Source: Hydrogenoanaerobacterium saccharovorans
GTDB lineage: Bacteria > Bacillota > Clostridia > Oscillospirales > Ruminococcaceae
Reading direction: 5' to 3'
NCBI RefSeq assembly: GCF_003814745.1
Contig: NZ_RKRD01000003.1
Location: 186,001 to 250,000, forward strand
DNA length: 64,000 nucleotides
The first letter of the stretch is position 1; each line of letters starts with the position of its first letter. Position numbers and translations under genes: made by a program. Of the stretch, positions 15,531 to 24,052 are shown piece after piece. The notes under the pieces are model-generated. The model did not search any database. It was not told where the DNA came from and worked only from the letters and a program-made list of their open reading frames with translations.

Positions 15531-16454
15531 ATGTCCTACTCGCTTCGAATGCAAAAGAACCATTTATACAGCGTGTTTTTCGCACCGCGCGGTAATGTTC
15601 GCATGGCAGACCTTGGCATGCAGATTGCACAGCAGTACCTCAGCCCGTTCGACCGTCTTATTGGCATCATCGGCGAAGCGGGCTCGGGTAAAAGTATGCT
15701 TGTAAAAGGCATGTTCCCCGGCCTTGAGCTTTCAAACGACGATGAGGGGGTAAATGTACGCCCACTGCCCATACTACATTTGGATGAAGGCGGTTTTTAC
15801 AGTGCGCACACCTACCATGTAGACATCCGCTTTGAATCGGCTTTTACGCAAATGCATGTGCTAGCAGATGCCATCGTTGAAGCAAATGCCAAGGGCAAGC
15901 GAGTGGTTGTAGAGCACTTCGAACTGGTTTACCCGTTTATTAAGCGCAACGCACATCTCCTTATCGGTGTGGGCGAAGAAATTATCATCACCCGCCCCAA
16001 CCTGTTTGGTCCGGTACCGCAGGACCTTGCCGAAATTGTTTTTAAATCCATCCATTACCGCAAAATGGCACATACTGCCGAAGACCTTTGCGAATACTTT
16101 ATCCTCAAAAAATTTAAAGGCAAGTATGTGCACGATGATGTAAAGCATGGTTTTGTACTGGGTTTTAACGATAAGCCCGACATTGATTTGGAAAGCTTGC
16201 AGCAGCAGGTATGCGATGCCATTGCGCAGGACATATCAATTTCTTATTTGGACGAAGAACATATTCTGATTGGAGAAGACCGCCACCACTGCACAGGGCC
16301 GCGCATGCATGTGCGCAGCACGGGCGAAATTGGGCAGTTTACATTGCTCAAAGAGTTCCCCTACGATGCAGCCAATGACCGTTACCTTATGGTGGGGCTT
16401 GTGGGTGATGAGTGGGATAAATTAGGTGGAGACCTAAATAAAATTGTATTTTAA
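15531..16454 (+). CDS. P-loop ATPase/kinase with AlaRS second-additional-domain-like C-terminus
   Basis: A 307-residue protein with two parts. Residues 1-170 contain a nucleotide-binding fold with Walker A GEAGSGKS (48-55), a possible catalytic acidic stretch LHLDEGG (82-88) and a VVVEHFEL strand (126-133), like uridine-kinase or zeta-toxin type kinases. Residues 175-275 resemble the tRNA-editing SAD domain of alanyl-tRNA synthetase and AlaX: AHTAEDL (180-186) aligns with the HxxxH zinc motif, and CTGPRMHVRSTGEIGQF (254-270) aligns with the CGGTHV..TGEIGxF motif. The second histidine of HxxxH is Asp185, and two residues are inserted between Cys254 and His260. It ends the methylaspartate operon before a strong terminator. 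Substrate unknown. Confidence 0.7.
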   Translation: MSYSLRMQKNHLYSVFFAPRGNVRMADLGMQIAQQYLSPFDRLIGIIGEAGSGKSMLVKGMFPGLELSNDDEGVNVRPLPILHLDEGGFYSAHTYHVDIRFESAFTQMHVLADAIVEANAKGKRVVVEHFELVYPFIKRNAHLLIGVGEEIIITRPNLFGPVPQDLAEIVFKSIHYRKMAHTAEDLCEYFILKKFKGKYVHDDVKHGFVLGFNDKPDIDLESLQQQVCDAIAQDISISYLDEEHILIGEDRHHCTGPRMHVRSTGEIGQFTLLKEFPYDAANDRYLMVGLVGDEWDKLGGDLNKIVF

Positions 16455-16459
16455 AGCGT

Positions 16460-16496
16460 AGAAAGAGGCTTGAGCATTTCGCTCAAGCCTCTTTCT
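16460..16496. terminator. Bidirectional terminator
   Basis: A perfect 16-bp stem (16460-16475 with 16481-16496) closes on ATTTC. It ends the methylaspartate operon on the plus strand and the histidine kinase gene on the minus strand, whose stop lies inside it. Confidence 0.9.
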
Positions 16497-17790
16497 ATGT
16501 TTCGCATGGCAGTGTGAGAATAAACGTAGCCCCGCCGCCGGGGGTATCTGCAATGATCAGCATGCCATGATGTAAATTTACAATTTCTTTCGCAACACAC
16601 AATCCAAGCCCATAATGCTCTTTTTTGCTGCGGGATGCATCTGCGCGGTAAAAACGGTCAAATATATGCGCCTTGTGTTCATCTGGTATGCCAACACCGT
16701 TGTCGGCAACTTTCAGTTGTATTCCCCTGTGGTAAAGTTCAGCAGAAAGTTCGATGTGGCCTCCTTTGGGTGTATAGCTTACCGCATTATCCATTAGTAC
16801 AGCGAGCACCTGCCCCATGCGCTGACGGTCACAGCGGCATTTGGGCAAGGGGTCATCGGGCAGTACTACAGACAGAGCAATTGCTTTTTTAGCAGCAATC
16901 TGCTCAAAATGCTCCGATGCGGTAAGCAGGAGAGTTTCTAAATCCACTTGTTCTTTGTGCAAAGACCAAGTGCTATTATCAGCACTTGCAAGCGTAAGCA
17001 TATCCCCAATGAGGCGGGACATGCGAACGCATTCTTCGGTAATGGCACTGGCAAAATGCTGTGCGCGTTCGGGGGTTGCCTGCTGCATGGCAGAGATGCT
17101 TGTTTGTATCACTGCCAACGGAGAACGCAGCTCATGCGATGCCGCAGATACAAATTCTATTTGCTTGCGGCGGCTTTCTTCTACAGGTTTTACTGCCCAT
17201 GCAGTAAAAAACCAAGCAAAAACAGTGAGAAGCACAACAGCAAGAAAAACCAATCCCCCAAACATCCAACGCAGGTTTTCAACCTGAACCTGTTCGTCGT
17301 GCTTTGATTTAACAACAGTAAGCCCCACCCAGCCTTTGGCTACAGGCACTACTGCGGAGGCTGAATAATACTCGTTACCGGTAATGTCGGTTAGTGTGAA
17401 AATGGCTGTTTGTGTTTGCACCCGAGTATCCGGAGCAACAGAAACGTTTAGCCCATACTGCTGCAACGCGGTTTCGCGCGCCTTTTGTGCCATAGTTTGC
17501 CTGTTTTCAACGTCCCAAGTTCCGTTGTAAAGCAAAGGTTTGCCGTTGTCTCTTACATCAATCATCAAGCGGCTGCTTGTTTCGGTTTGTGCAAGCCATG
17601 CATGATCCAGCACGTTTTGGCTGCCGATGTGATACAGTATGGCATTCACATCACTTTTAAACGAAATTTGTCCGCGCTGTGCCAGGTGCTGCTCTGCAAT
17701 TGCAAGAGAGCCGCATGCCATTGCAATCAAAATTACCCCTGTGATTGCAGTACAAACAAAGGTAAGGCGCAGCTGTAATTGTTTAAACAT
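16495..17790 (-). CDS. OmpR-system sensor histidine kinase
   Basis: A 431-residue membrane kinase: helix 1 near residues 8-30, an extracellular domain of about 130 residues, helix 2 near 170-195, HisKA with the phospho-acceptor in SAASHELRSPLAVIQTS, and HATPase_c with N-box DNAVSYTP, DNGVGIP (G1), YGLGLCVAKEIV (G2). I choose ATG 17790 because the GGAGG of the response regulator's last codons stands six bases before it; the longer frame to 17817 has no such site. It overlaps the regulator stop by a few bases, so the two are translationally coupled. The adjacent divergent transporter operon is the likely target (inference). Confidence 0.9.
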   Translation of the reverse strand: MFKQLQLRLTFVCTAITGVILIAMACGSLAIAEQHLAQRGQISFKSDVNAILYHIGSQNVLDHAWLAQTETSSRLMIDVRDNGKPLLYNGTWDVENRQTMAQKARETALQQYGLNVSVAPDTRVQTQTAIFTLTDITGNEYYSASAVVPVAKGWVGLTVVKSKHDEQVQVENLRWMFGGLVFLAVVLLTVFAWFFTAWAVKPVEESRRKQIEFVSAASHELRSPLAVIQTSISAMQQATPERAQHFASAITEECVRMSRLIGDMLTLASADNSTWSLHKEQVDLETLLLTASEHFEQIAAKKAIALSVVLPDDPLPKCRCDRQRMGQVLAVLMDNAVSYTPKGGHIELSAELYHRGIQLKVADNGVGIPDEHKAHIFDRFYRADASRSKKEHYGLGLCVAKEIVNLHHGMLIIADTPGGGATFILTLPCET

Positions 17791-18463
17791 CGGCATCCTC
17801 CAGGCGGTACCCCACACCGCGTACTGTTTTAATTTGCAGCGTACTGCCTGCCGCTTTCAGCCTGCGCCGTAAAAAATGGATGTAGTTATCAAGGTTGCCT
17901 TCCTCTACTCCCGCATCCGGCCCCCAAACGCGTGAGAGCAAAACGGTACGAGGTAAGGTTTGGTTGGGGTTTTTTAGAAGCATTTCCAGCAAATCTCCCT
18001 CACGTTTGCTGAGTGAGCAATCGCCCTTTACGCCATGCAGGCATTTTTCAGTGCCTTCGTAGGAGATATCCCCAAATTCCAGCGGTTTTGCACCTTCCCA
18101 CTGGTGGGGGCGGCGGCTCATAGCACGAATGCGAGCCAACAGTTCTTCCATAGCAAATGGTTTTACTAAGTAATCGTCTGCACCGGCATCCAATCCCTCC
18201 ACGCGCTGAAAAACATCACCCAACGCTGTTATCAGAAGTACAGGCGTAGATATACCCTCTGCACGTGCTTTTTTTAAAACGGTGATTCCATCCATTACGG
18301 GCAGCATTCGGTCGAGTAAAATCAAATCATGCACGCGTTCGCGAATCCAGCGCAGCCCATCGTCGCCATCGTGGCATACATCCACCGTAAATCCTTTACG
18401 CTCCAACTGAAAGCAAACCGCGTCGCACAGCTTATCGTCGTCTTCTATCATCAAAATACGCAT
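17783..18463 (-). CDS. OmpR/PhoB family response regulator
   Basis: A 226-residue two-domain regulator. The receiver starts MRILMIEDDDKLCDAV (acidic pocket), has the phospho-acceptor Asp in LILLDRMLPVMDG and the signature lysine in YLVKPFAMEEL. The C-terminal winged helix ends TLQIKTVRGVGYRLE, typical of OmpR/PhoB. I start at 18463, where GGGGTGA precedes the ATG by five bases; the frame upstream to 18508 has no ribosome site. It heads the kinase operon and diverges from the Asp-box lipoprotein operon. Confidence 0.92.
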   Translation of the reverse strand: MRILMIEDDDKLCDAVCFQLERKGFTVDVCHDGDDGLRWIRERVHDLILLDRMLPVMDGITVLKKARAEGISTPVLLITALGDVFQRVEGLDAGADDYLVKPFAMEELLARIRAMSRRPHQWEGAKPLEFGDISYEGTEKCLHGVKGDCSLSKREGDLLEMLLKNPNQTLPRTVLLSRVWGPDAGVEEGNLDNYIHFLRRRLKAAGSTLQIKTVRGVGYRLEDADV

Positions 18464-18530
18464 TTCTGTCACCCCATTGTCTAACATAACTCTCATTATA
18501 TCACACAAATCTTAAAACTTTCTCAAGAAT

Positions 18531-18552
18531 GAATGCTTTAAAGAATGCTTAG
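18531..18552. repeat. Direct repeat in the divergent promoter region
   Basis: GAATGCTTTA (18531-18540) and GAATGCTTAG (18543-18552) repeat with a 12-bp step between the response regulator gene and the transporter operon. OmpR-family regulators usually bind direct repeats spaced about 10-12 bp, so this is a candidate site. The assignment is inference. Confidence 0.4.
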
Positions 18553-18613
18553 AGATTTGTATGGTAAAGTAAAAACTGTTAAACTATTATGATATATTTT
18601 GGAGGACGATACA

Positions 18614-20911
18614 ATGATAAAAACTTATAAAAGGATTGCCGCAGGTTTACTGGCATTGGTTGTGCTGCTGACAACGTCAAGCTGTAAAAGTAAACTGTCA
18701 CCAAAGCAAGACGGTGTGCCCTCGGGCGATGCTGCCATGGGGCGGTACATCGAAGAGGAGTATGAATTGCCCGAGAATATCGGTTATGTACAGATGTTTA
18801 AGCAAAGGGATGACGGCGTCATTGAGCTGTTATGCAACTCCAACCCCGATACAGCCCTGGGCCCGTGGAGCATTTTTACTTCTGCCGATGGCGGAAAAAC
18901 CTGGACAAAAAAAGATACCCCATGGATTTCTGAACTGGACAATGCCGTTATTCAAGGTGCCGATTACGCAAAAGACGGCAGCCTGCATATTGCGTATTTA
19001 GAATACCCTGCAGAAGTTATAGAGATGGTGAAAAAAGGGGAACAACCGCAGGAAGAGCCGCAGAGCAAACAATTTTTTATGGTGGTTGATGCAGCAGGCA
19101 AAGCAAGCGCTTCTGAAAAACAACTGCCCAAAGATGAAAGCATGGCAAGTATCAGTAATATAAAGGTTGCCGATAATGGCGATTATGTATTCTACAATTA
19201 CTTTAGCTTAAATCAAGTCGATCCGAATACGATGAAAATAAAAAACACCTTTACTCCCAATAGCGTTCGGCAGTTGGAAAACTATTTGGTGTTTGGCAAC
19301 ACCCTTGTACAACCCGATGGGGACTCGGTTGTTTTATTCGACCTTGAAACGGGAAAAAACCTTGCAACCATACCAATTTCAGCTGATAATGCGGATGCAG
19401 ATTCGCTCGGCGATGCAGAGCGGCTAATAACAGTAAGTGATGATAATAAGGCGTTGTATCTGTGCGATAATACCGGTATTTACCGCCGTTTACTGGATGG
19501 TAACGTGTTTGAAAAAGTGGTAGATGGTGAGCTTACTTCTTTAAATATGCCCTCTCTTACCCGCAGAAATATGATTGTACAAAAAAGCGGTGACATTTTG
19601 GTGCTTTCCCAAGGGGATGAGGGGTATGTTCTGCTAAATTACAGCTACTCAAAAGATGTACCCACTGTCCCTACCACAGAACTCAAAGTATATTCACTCC
19701 AAAACAACAAAACCATACGTCAGGCAATGGGGCTTTATCAAAGGGCAAACCCCGATGTGCATGTTTCTTACACCGTAGGGCTCACCGGCAGCGATGCGGT
19801 TACGGCATCCGATGCACTGCGTTCGCTCTCTACCGAGCTGCTTGCGGGCAAAGGCCCCGATTTTCTGGTGCTGGACGGAATGCCGATAGAGTCTTATATT
19901 CAAAAAGGTGTATTGCTCGATCTCGGTAATCTCGTAAACGAGCCCATTGCAAAAGGCGAGTATCTGCCGAATGTGGCAAAAACCTTTCAACTTGATGATG
20001 GCAAATTGCCTGCAATACCTGCGCGCTTTGGCGTTCCCGTTATGCAAGGGGATGATAGTGCATTTGCATCTATCCACAATTTAGATACGCTTACAGACTA
20101 TCTTGTGAATGCGAAAATCGATGCCAACAAACAACGTGTGCTTGCCAGTACCTACCCCGAAACATTAATTCGTCAGTTTTACCCCGGTTGTGCACCGGCA
20201 TGGTTTGCGCAAGACGGTACAATTCGGGCAGATGCATTATCCGATTTTATAAAACAGATGAAAAAGATAAGTGATACGGAAGTTCAAAATGAGTACAGTA
20301 ATGAAAAACAGTTTGAGATAAGATATGACGCTATGGATTGGAAATATAATGCAATACAATTAAACATTGGCACCTTGCAAAGCCACAATGATATTGCCGC
20401 ACCCGAAGCCGCTATCCGTGATAAGGGGCAAGGTAAACTTGCTCCGCTGCCCGGGCAAACAGACAATGTCTATGTACCCCAAACGGTTTTAGGTATCAAT
20501 GCAAACAGTGCACAACAGCAAAAAGCAATTCAATTTTTAAATCTCGTTTTATCCGAGCAAATTCAAGATAATAATTTTTTCGATGGTTTTCCTGTCAATA
20601 GTGCATCGTTCGAAAAGGGTGCGAAAAACCCCTACCCGCCAAATGATGACGGTATGGTGTATACATCATCTTTTAAGGACGAAAATGGAAATATTCAAGA
20701 AATGATGGAGCTGCAAGTTATTTGGCCAAGTGACGCTTATATGAAAGATATGCTCAATACCATCCGCAATTTAAACACCCCTTGCACGGTAGATGCGGTT
20801 TTACAGCAAATCTTAGTCGATGAAACAAAAGATTATTTCACAGGGGCAAAGTCGCTCGAAAGCACCGTTACCGCCGTTACTGAAAAGATGAAGCTTTACC
20901 TTGCGGAGTAA
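18614..20911 (+). CDS. Lipoprotein: Asp-box propeller-like domain fused to an ABC solute-binding domain
   Basis: A 765-residue lipoprotein, lipobox LTTSSC with Cys24. Residues about 40-335 have repeated beta-propeller-like strands and a clear Asp-box (S-A-D-G-G-K-T-W at 90-97), as in sialidase/BNR repeats. From about 350 on it looks like a family 1 extracellular solute-binding protein (TIRQAMGLYQRANPDVHVSY, then LRSLSTELLAGKGPDFLVLDG). Fusion of a propeller to a binding protein is unusual; typical binding lipoproteins have 420-550 residues. ATG 18614 follows GGAGG at eight bases. Two permease genes follow, so it is probably the substrate receptor of an ABC importer at the outer face of the membrane. 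Confidence 0.8.
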   Translation: MIKTYKRIAAGLLALVVLLTTSSCKSKLSPKQDGVPSGDAAMGRYIEEEYELPENIGYVQMFKQRDDGVIELLCNSNPDTALGPWSIFTSADGGKTWTKKDTPWISELDNAVIQGADYAKDGSLHIAYLEYPAEVIEMVKKGEQPQEEPQSKQFFMVVDAAGKASASEKQLPKDESMASISNIKVADNGDYVFYNYFSLNQVDPNTMKIKNTFTPNSVRQLENYLVFGNTLVQPDGDSVVLFDLETGKNLATIPISADNADADSLGDAERLITVSDDNKALYLCDNTGIYRRLLDGNVFEKVVDGELTSLNMPSLTRRNMIVQKSGDILVLSQGDEGYVLLNYSYSKDVPTVPTTELKVYSLQNNKTIRQAMGLYQRANPDVHVSYTVGLTGSDAVTASDALRSLSTELLAGKGPDFLVLDGMPIESYIQKGVLLDLGNLVNEPIAKGEYLPNVAKTFQLDDGKLPAIPARFGVPVMQGDDSAFASIHNLDTLTDYLVNAKIDANKQRVLASTYPETLIRQFYPGCAPAWFAQDGTIRADALSDFIKQMKKISDTEVQNEYSNEKQFEIRYDAMDWKYNAIQLNIGTLQSHNDIAAPEAAIRDKGQGKLAPLPGQTDNVYVPQTVLGINANSAQQQKAIQFLNLVLSEQIQDNNFFDGFPVNSASFEKGAKNPYPPNDDGMVYTSSFKDENGNIQEMMELQVIWPSDAYMKDMLNTIRNLNTPCTVDAVLQQILVDETKDYFTGAKSLESTVTAVTEKMKLYLAE

Positions 20912-20915
20912 GACA

Positions 20916-21770
20916 ATGGAACACTGCAAAAAAGGCAAAAGCCTTACAGAGTTTTTATTTTTAGTACCAAGCTTGATCGGGGTCAGCATTTTTGTGCTGA
21001 TCCCGTTTATAGATGTGGTGCGCCGTTCGTTTTGTGGTGCTATGAGCGGTGAGTTTGTAGGGTTGCAAAATTATGTTACCGTTTTTACCAACAAGGCATT
21101 TCAGCTTGCGGCAGGCAACACTCTGCGCTTTGTAGGCATCTGTATGCCATTGCTTATCGGTTTATCACTTCTGGTTGCGCTCATTTTGTACCATCAGGCA
21201 GAACGTGCTGCGCTTTTTAAAACCACATTTCTCATTCCCTTGGCAATCCCTGTAGCGTCGGTGGTGCTACTGTGGCGGGTGGTGTTCCACAGCAAAGGGC
21301 TGCTGTCGGCACTCGTGGTTCGTTTTGGTGGGCAGGCAATCGACTGGATGAACAGCGGCTGGGCATTCTGGGTACTGGTAGCAAGCTATTTGTGGAAGAA
21401 CCTCGGTTACGACATTGTTTTGTGGCTTGCAGGGCTGTCCTCTATATCTCCGTCTATTTACGAGGCTGCAGCGGTAGACGGAGCAAACACATGGAAGGTT
21501 TTTACGCGGATTACTATGCCCAATTTACTGCCATCGCTATACACCATTACGGTACTGTCGTTTCTCAATTCCTTTAAGGTGTTTCGCGAGGCTTACCTTG
21601 TTGCGGGCGATTATCCACACAGCAGTATGTATTTATTGCAGCATTTATTCAACAACTGGTTTCGCGATTTGCAAATGGATAAACTTTCTGCCGCCGCAGT
21701 ACTGACGGCACTGATTATAATGGGGCTCATTTTATTGCTGCGCCGCGCATGGGAGGAAAAATGTGAATGA
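20916..21770 (+). CDS. Sugar-type ABC permease, MalF/UgpA class
   Basis: A 284-residue permease with six predicted membrane helices, opening at the SLTEFLFLVPSLIGVSIFVL helix. The EAA loop that docks the ATPase is YEAAAVDGANTWKVFTRITM. I choose ATG 20916 (GGAG seven bases upstream), five nt after the lipoprotein stop. It pairs with the next gene to form the membrane channel. No ATPase gene lies in this operon, so a shared MsmX-like ATPase is probably used. Confidence 0.9.
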   Translation: MEHCKKGKSLTEFLFLVPSLIGVSIFVLIPFIDVVRRSFCGAMSGEFVGLQNYVTVFTNKAFQLAAGNTLRFVGICMPLLIGLSLLVALILYHQAERAALFKTTFLIPLAIPVASVVLLWRVVFHSKGLLSALVVRFGGQAIDWMNSGWAFWVLVASYLWKNLGYDIVLWLAGLSSISPSIYEAAAVDGANTWKVFTRITMPNLLPSLYTITVLSFLNSFKVFREAYLVAGDYPHSSMYLLQHLFNNWFRDLQMDKLSAAAVLTALIIMGLILLLRRAWEEKCE

Positions 21771-22609
21771 AAAAATCGGCTGTAACATTGCTTTTACCTG
21801 CCCTGCTTGCCGTGCTGGTGTGGATGCCGCTGCTCTTTTTGGCGGGCGGTTCTTTTATGGGAGTAGTGGAACTTACCGAAAATTTGGCTCCTATACTTAC
21901 CGATTCTTCGGGCTACGCTTCTTGGAGACTATTACCCCAATTCCCTACACTGCGCCCGTATATTGAACTTTTGCTCGATTCACCGCAGTTTTTTGTGATG
22001 TTTTGGAATTCGGTGAAACTGACACTTTGCATTCTTGCAGGTCAGTTTTTGGTGGCGGTGCCTGCAGCATGGGGCTTTGCGCAATATAGGTTTCCGTTCA
22101 AAAACTTTTTATTTACTTTATATGTGGTACTTATGCTGATGCCTTTTCAAGTAATGATGGTTTCAAGTTACCTTGTTTTGGACCGTTTCAGCCTTTTGGA
22201 TACCCACGCTGCAATTATCCTGCCCGCAGTGTTTTCTACGTTCCCCGTATTCATCATGCACCGCTTTTTTTGCAGTATTCCAAACGCGGTTATCGAGTCG
22301 GCGGCACTGGACGGAGCAAACAAATTGCAAATCTTTTTGTATATGGGTGTACCGCTGGGTGCCCCCGGCATTCTCTCTGCACTGGTGCTTGGCTTTCTCG
22401 AATACTGGAGCCTTATCGAGCAGCCGCTTACCTTTTTGCGCAATAAAACTTTGTGGCCCTTATCGCTTTATTTGCCCAACATTACCGCAGATAAAGCAGG
22501 GCTGGCACTTGCCGCCTCGGTGGTGATGCTTATCCCCGCTATACTGGTATTTTTATATGGGCAAAGCTATCTTGAACAGGGCATTATTGCAGCGAGTGTA
22601 AAAGAGTAA
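21767..22609 (+). CDS. Sugar-type ABC permease, MalG/UgpE class
   Basis: The second permease, 280 residues and six helices, with the EAA loop written as IESAALDGANKLQIFLYMGV. The start ATG overlaps the end of the first permease gene (ATGA-type coupling), which fits stoichiometric expression. The substrate cannot be told from sequence; the receptor's propeller domain hints at a glycan or complex ligand (inference). Confidence 0.9.
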   Translation: MKKSAVTLLLPALLAVLVWMPLLFLAGGSFMGVVELTENLAPILTDSSGYASWRLLPQFPTLRPYIELLLDSPQFFVMFWNSVKLTLCILAGQFLVAVPAAWGFAQYRFPFKNFLFTLYVVLMLMPFQVMMVSSYLVLDRFSLLDTHAAIILPAVFSTFPVFIMHRFFCSIPNAVIESAALDGANKLQIFLYMGVPLGAPGILSALVLGFLEYWSLIEQPLTFLRNKTLWPLSLYLPNITADKAGLALAASVVMLIPAILVFLYGQSYLEQGIIAASVKE

Positions 22610-22645
22610 CCAATGTACATTACAATGCGACTATAAGAGGATATT

Positions 22646-24052
22646 ATGATGAAACTAATGCAACTGCTGAATTATAAAACAGATAAAGAACGCTCACGAA
22701 CCATAAAAGCAAAAGCGCTGCGATGGATGGCGGGTTTTTTCGCATTGATGATTTTGTGCACGGTGCTTTCGCGCACGGCAGATTCGCTCACCGTCGCAGT
22801 TGTTGAGGCAGAAAAGCCCAAACAAGGCGCGATTATCCATACCATTACTGCAAACGGCAAACTAGAGGCAGGTGCCGAATTGCCTGTGGTTACATTCCCT
22901 GAGGTACTTGTACAAAGTGTGCAGGTAGATGAGGGTGCAAAGGTGGCGGCAGGAGATGTATTATTTACACTGGATATCGAGGAACTGAAAGAAAAACTGT
23001 TAGTAACACAGCTGCAACAGCAAAAACTCAGCCTGCAGCTTGAAAACTACCGCCGTACTGCATCTTTGGGCGAAGAACGTGCCAAAGAAGATTTTGATGT
23101 TGCGGTAGATAACACCGATCAAGATGTGCTGCGAGCAGAGTCGGATAAAAACGCCGCTAAAAAAGAGATGTACCGTTATAAAGACGCCTATGAAGATGTT
23201 ATTGCCGGTTGGAACGGCAACGACTACATTCCGCCTGAGGATGCGGACTATGATATCATGAGAGAATACCGCGCGCTTAAAGAGAATTATCACTCAAAAC
23301 AACGTGCATTCAACGATGCACTAAACAAACAAACCAATGATTTACTTGCTGCCAAACGTGCGCTGGACGACGCTAAAACTGCCGATATTCAGGCAAAACT
23401 GGTCGCGATCGACTACCGTCTCGAGCAGATTACGCAAACCAAACTAAAAAACCTCATCGGCATCAACGGAGAAATCACCGCGCCTGTTGATGCTATCGTG
23501 AGCAAGGTTGAGGTGGAAGCAGGAAACAAAACCGCTGATTCTGCCGCAATGCTGATTACCCAACAGAGTGCAGGCTTACGGTTTACAGGTGAAATCGAAA
23601 CATCCAAGCTTAAATATATTGCGCGCGGAGACAGTGCAAAAATCAGCTTATCAGGGGTACAAACACCGATTACCGGGCTGACGGTAGAAAGCGTCCGTTC
23701 AGGCGAAGATAAAAACACTGCCTCTAAGGTTTCTGTACTGCTCCCCGCGGGTTCGGGTGAGCTAGGTATGTGGGCAGAAATGCAGGTGATTAAGAAAACC
23801 AAAAACTACCCCACTCAGGTTCCGCTTACCGCATTGAGAGGCTCGGGTATTGACAAATATGTTTTGGTTCTGCGTGAAAGCGAAACAGTACTGGGTAAAG
23901 AACTTACAGCCGAACGCATCAATGTTACGGTAGACGATAGTAACGAAGAAAGCGCAGCAGTATCGGGCTTGCTCGATTCCAATGACCCCGTGATTGTTTC
24001 AAGCAACAAAGCCATCCATGCAGGCGACCGAGTTCGCCTGCAAACGTCATGA
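22646..24052 (+). CDS. HlyD-family membrane fusion/adaptor protein
   Basis: A 468-residue adaptor with one N-terminal membrane helix (about residues 28-50) and a biotinyl-lipoyl-like half motif (TANGKLEAGAELPVVTFPEVLVQSVQVDEGAKVAAGDVLFTLD). A long coiled-coil hairpin follows (about 110-270, rich in Leu, Lys, Gln), then the second lipoyl half (GEITAPVDAIVSKVEVEAGN) and a beta-barrel region. Such adaptors normally work with MacB-type or RND pumps. It follows the permeases by 36 nt and overlaps the MacB-like gene by ATGA, so it belongs with that membrane protein. No ATPase is encoded beside it. Confidence 0.85.
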   Translation: MMKLMQLLNYKTDKERSRTIKAKALRWMAGFFALMILCTVLSRTADSLTVAVVEAEKPKQGAIIHTITANGKLEAGAELPVVTFPEVLVQSVQVDEGAKVAAGDVLFTLDIEELKEKLLVTQLQQQKLSLQLENYRRTASLGEERAKEDFDVAVDNTDQDVLRAESDKNAAKKEMYRYKDAYEDVIAGWNGNDYIPPEDADYDIMREYRALKENYHSKQRAFNDALNKQTNDLLAAKRALDDAKTADIQAKLVAIDYRLEQITQTKLKNLIGINGEITAPVDAIVSKVEVEAGNKTADSAAMLITQQSAGLRFTGEIETSKLKYIARGDSAKISLSGVQTPITGLTVESVRSGEDKNTASKVSVLLPAGSGELGMWAEMQVIKKTKNYPTQVPLTALRGSGIDKYVLVLRESETVLGKELTAERINVTVDDSNEESAAVSGLLDSNDPVIVSSNKAIHAGDRVRLQTS

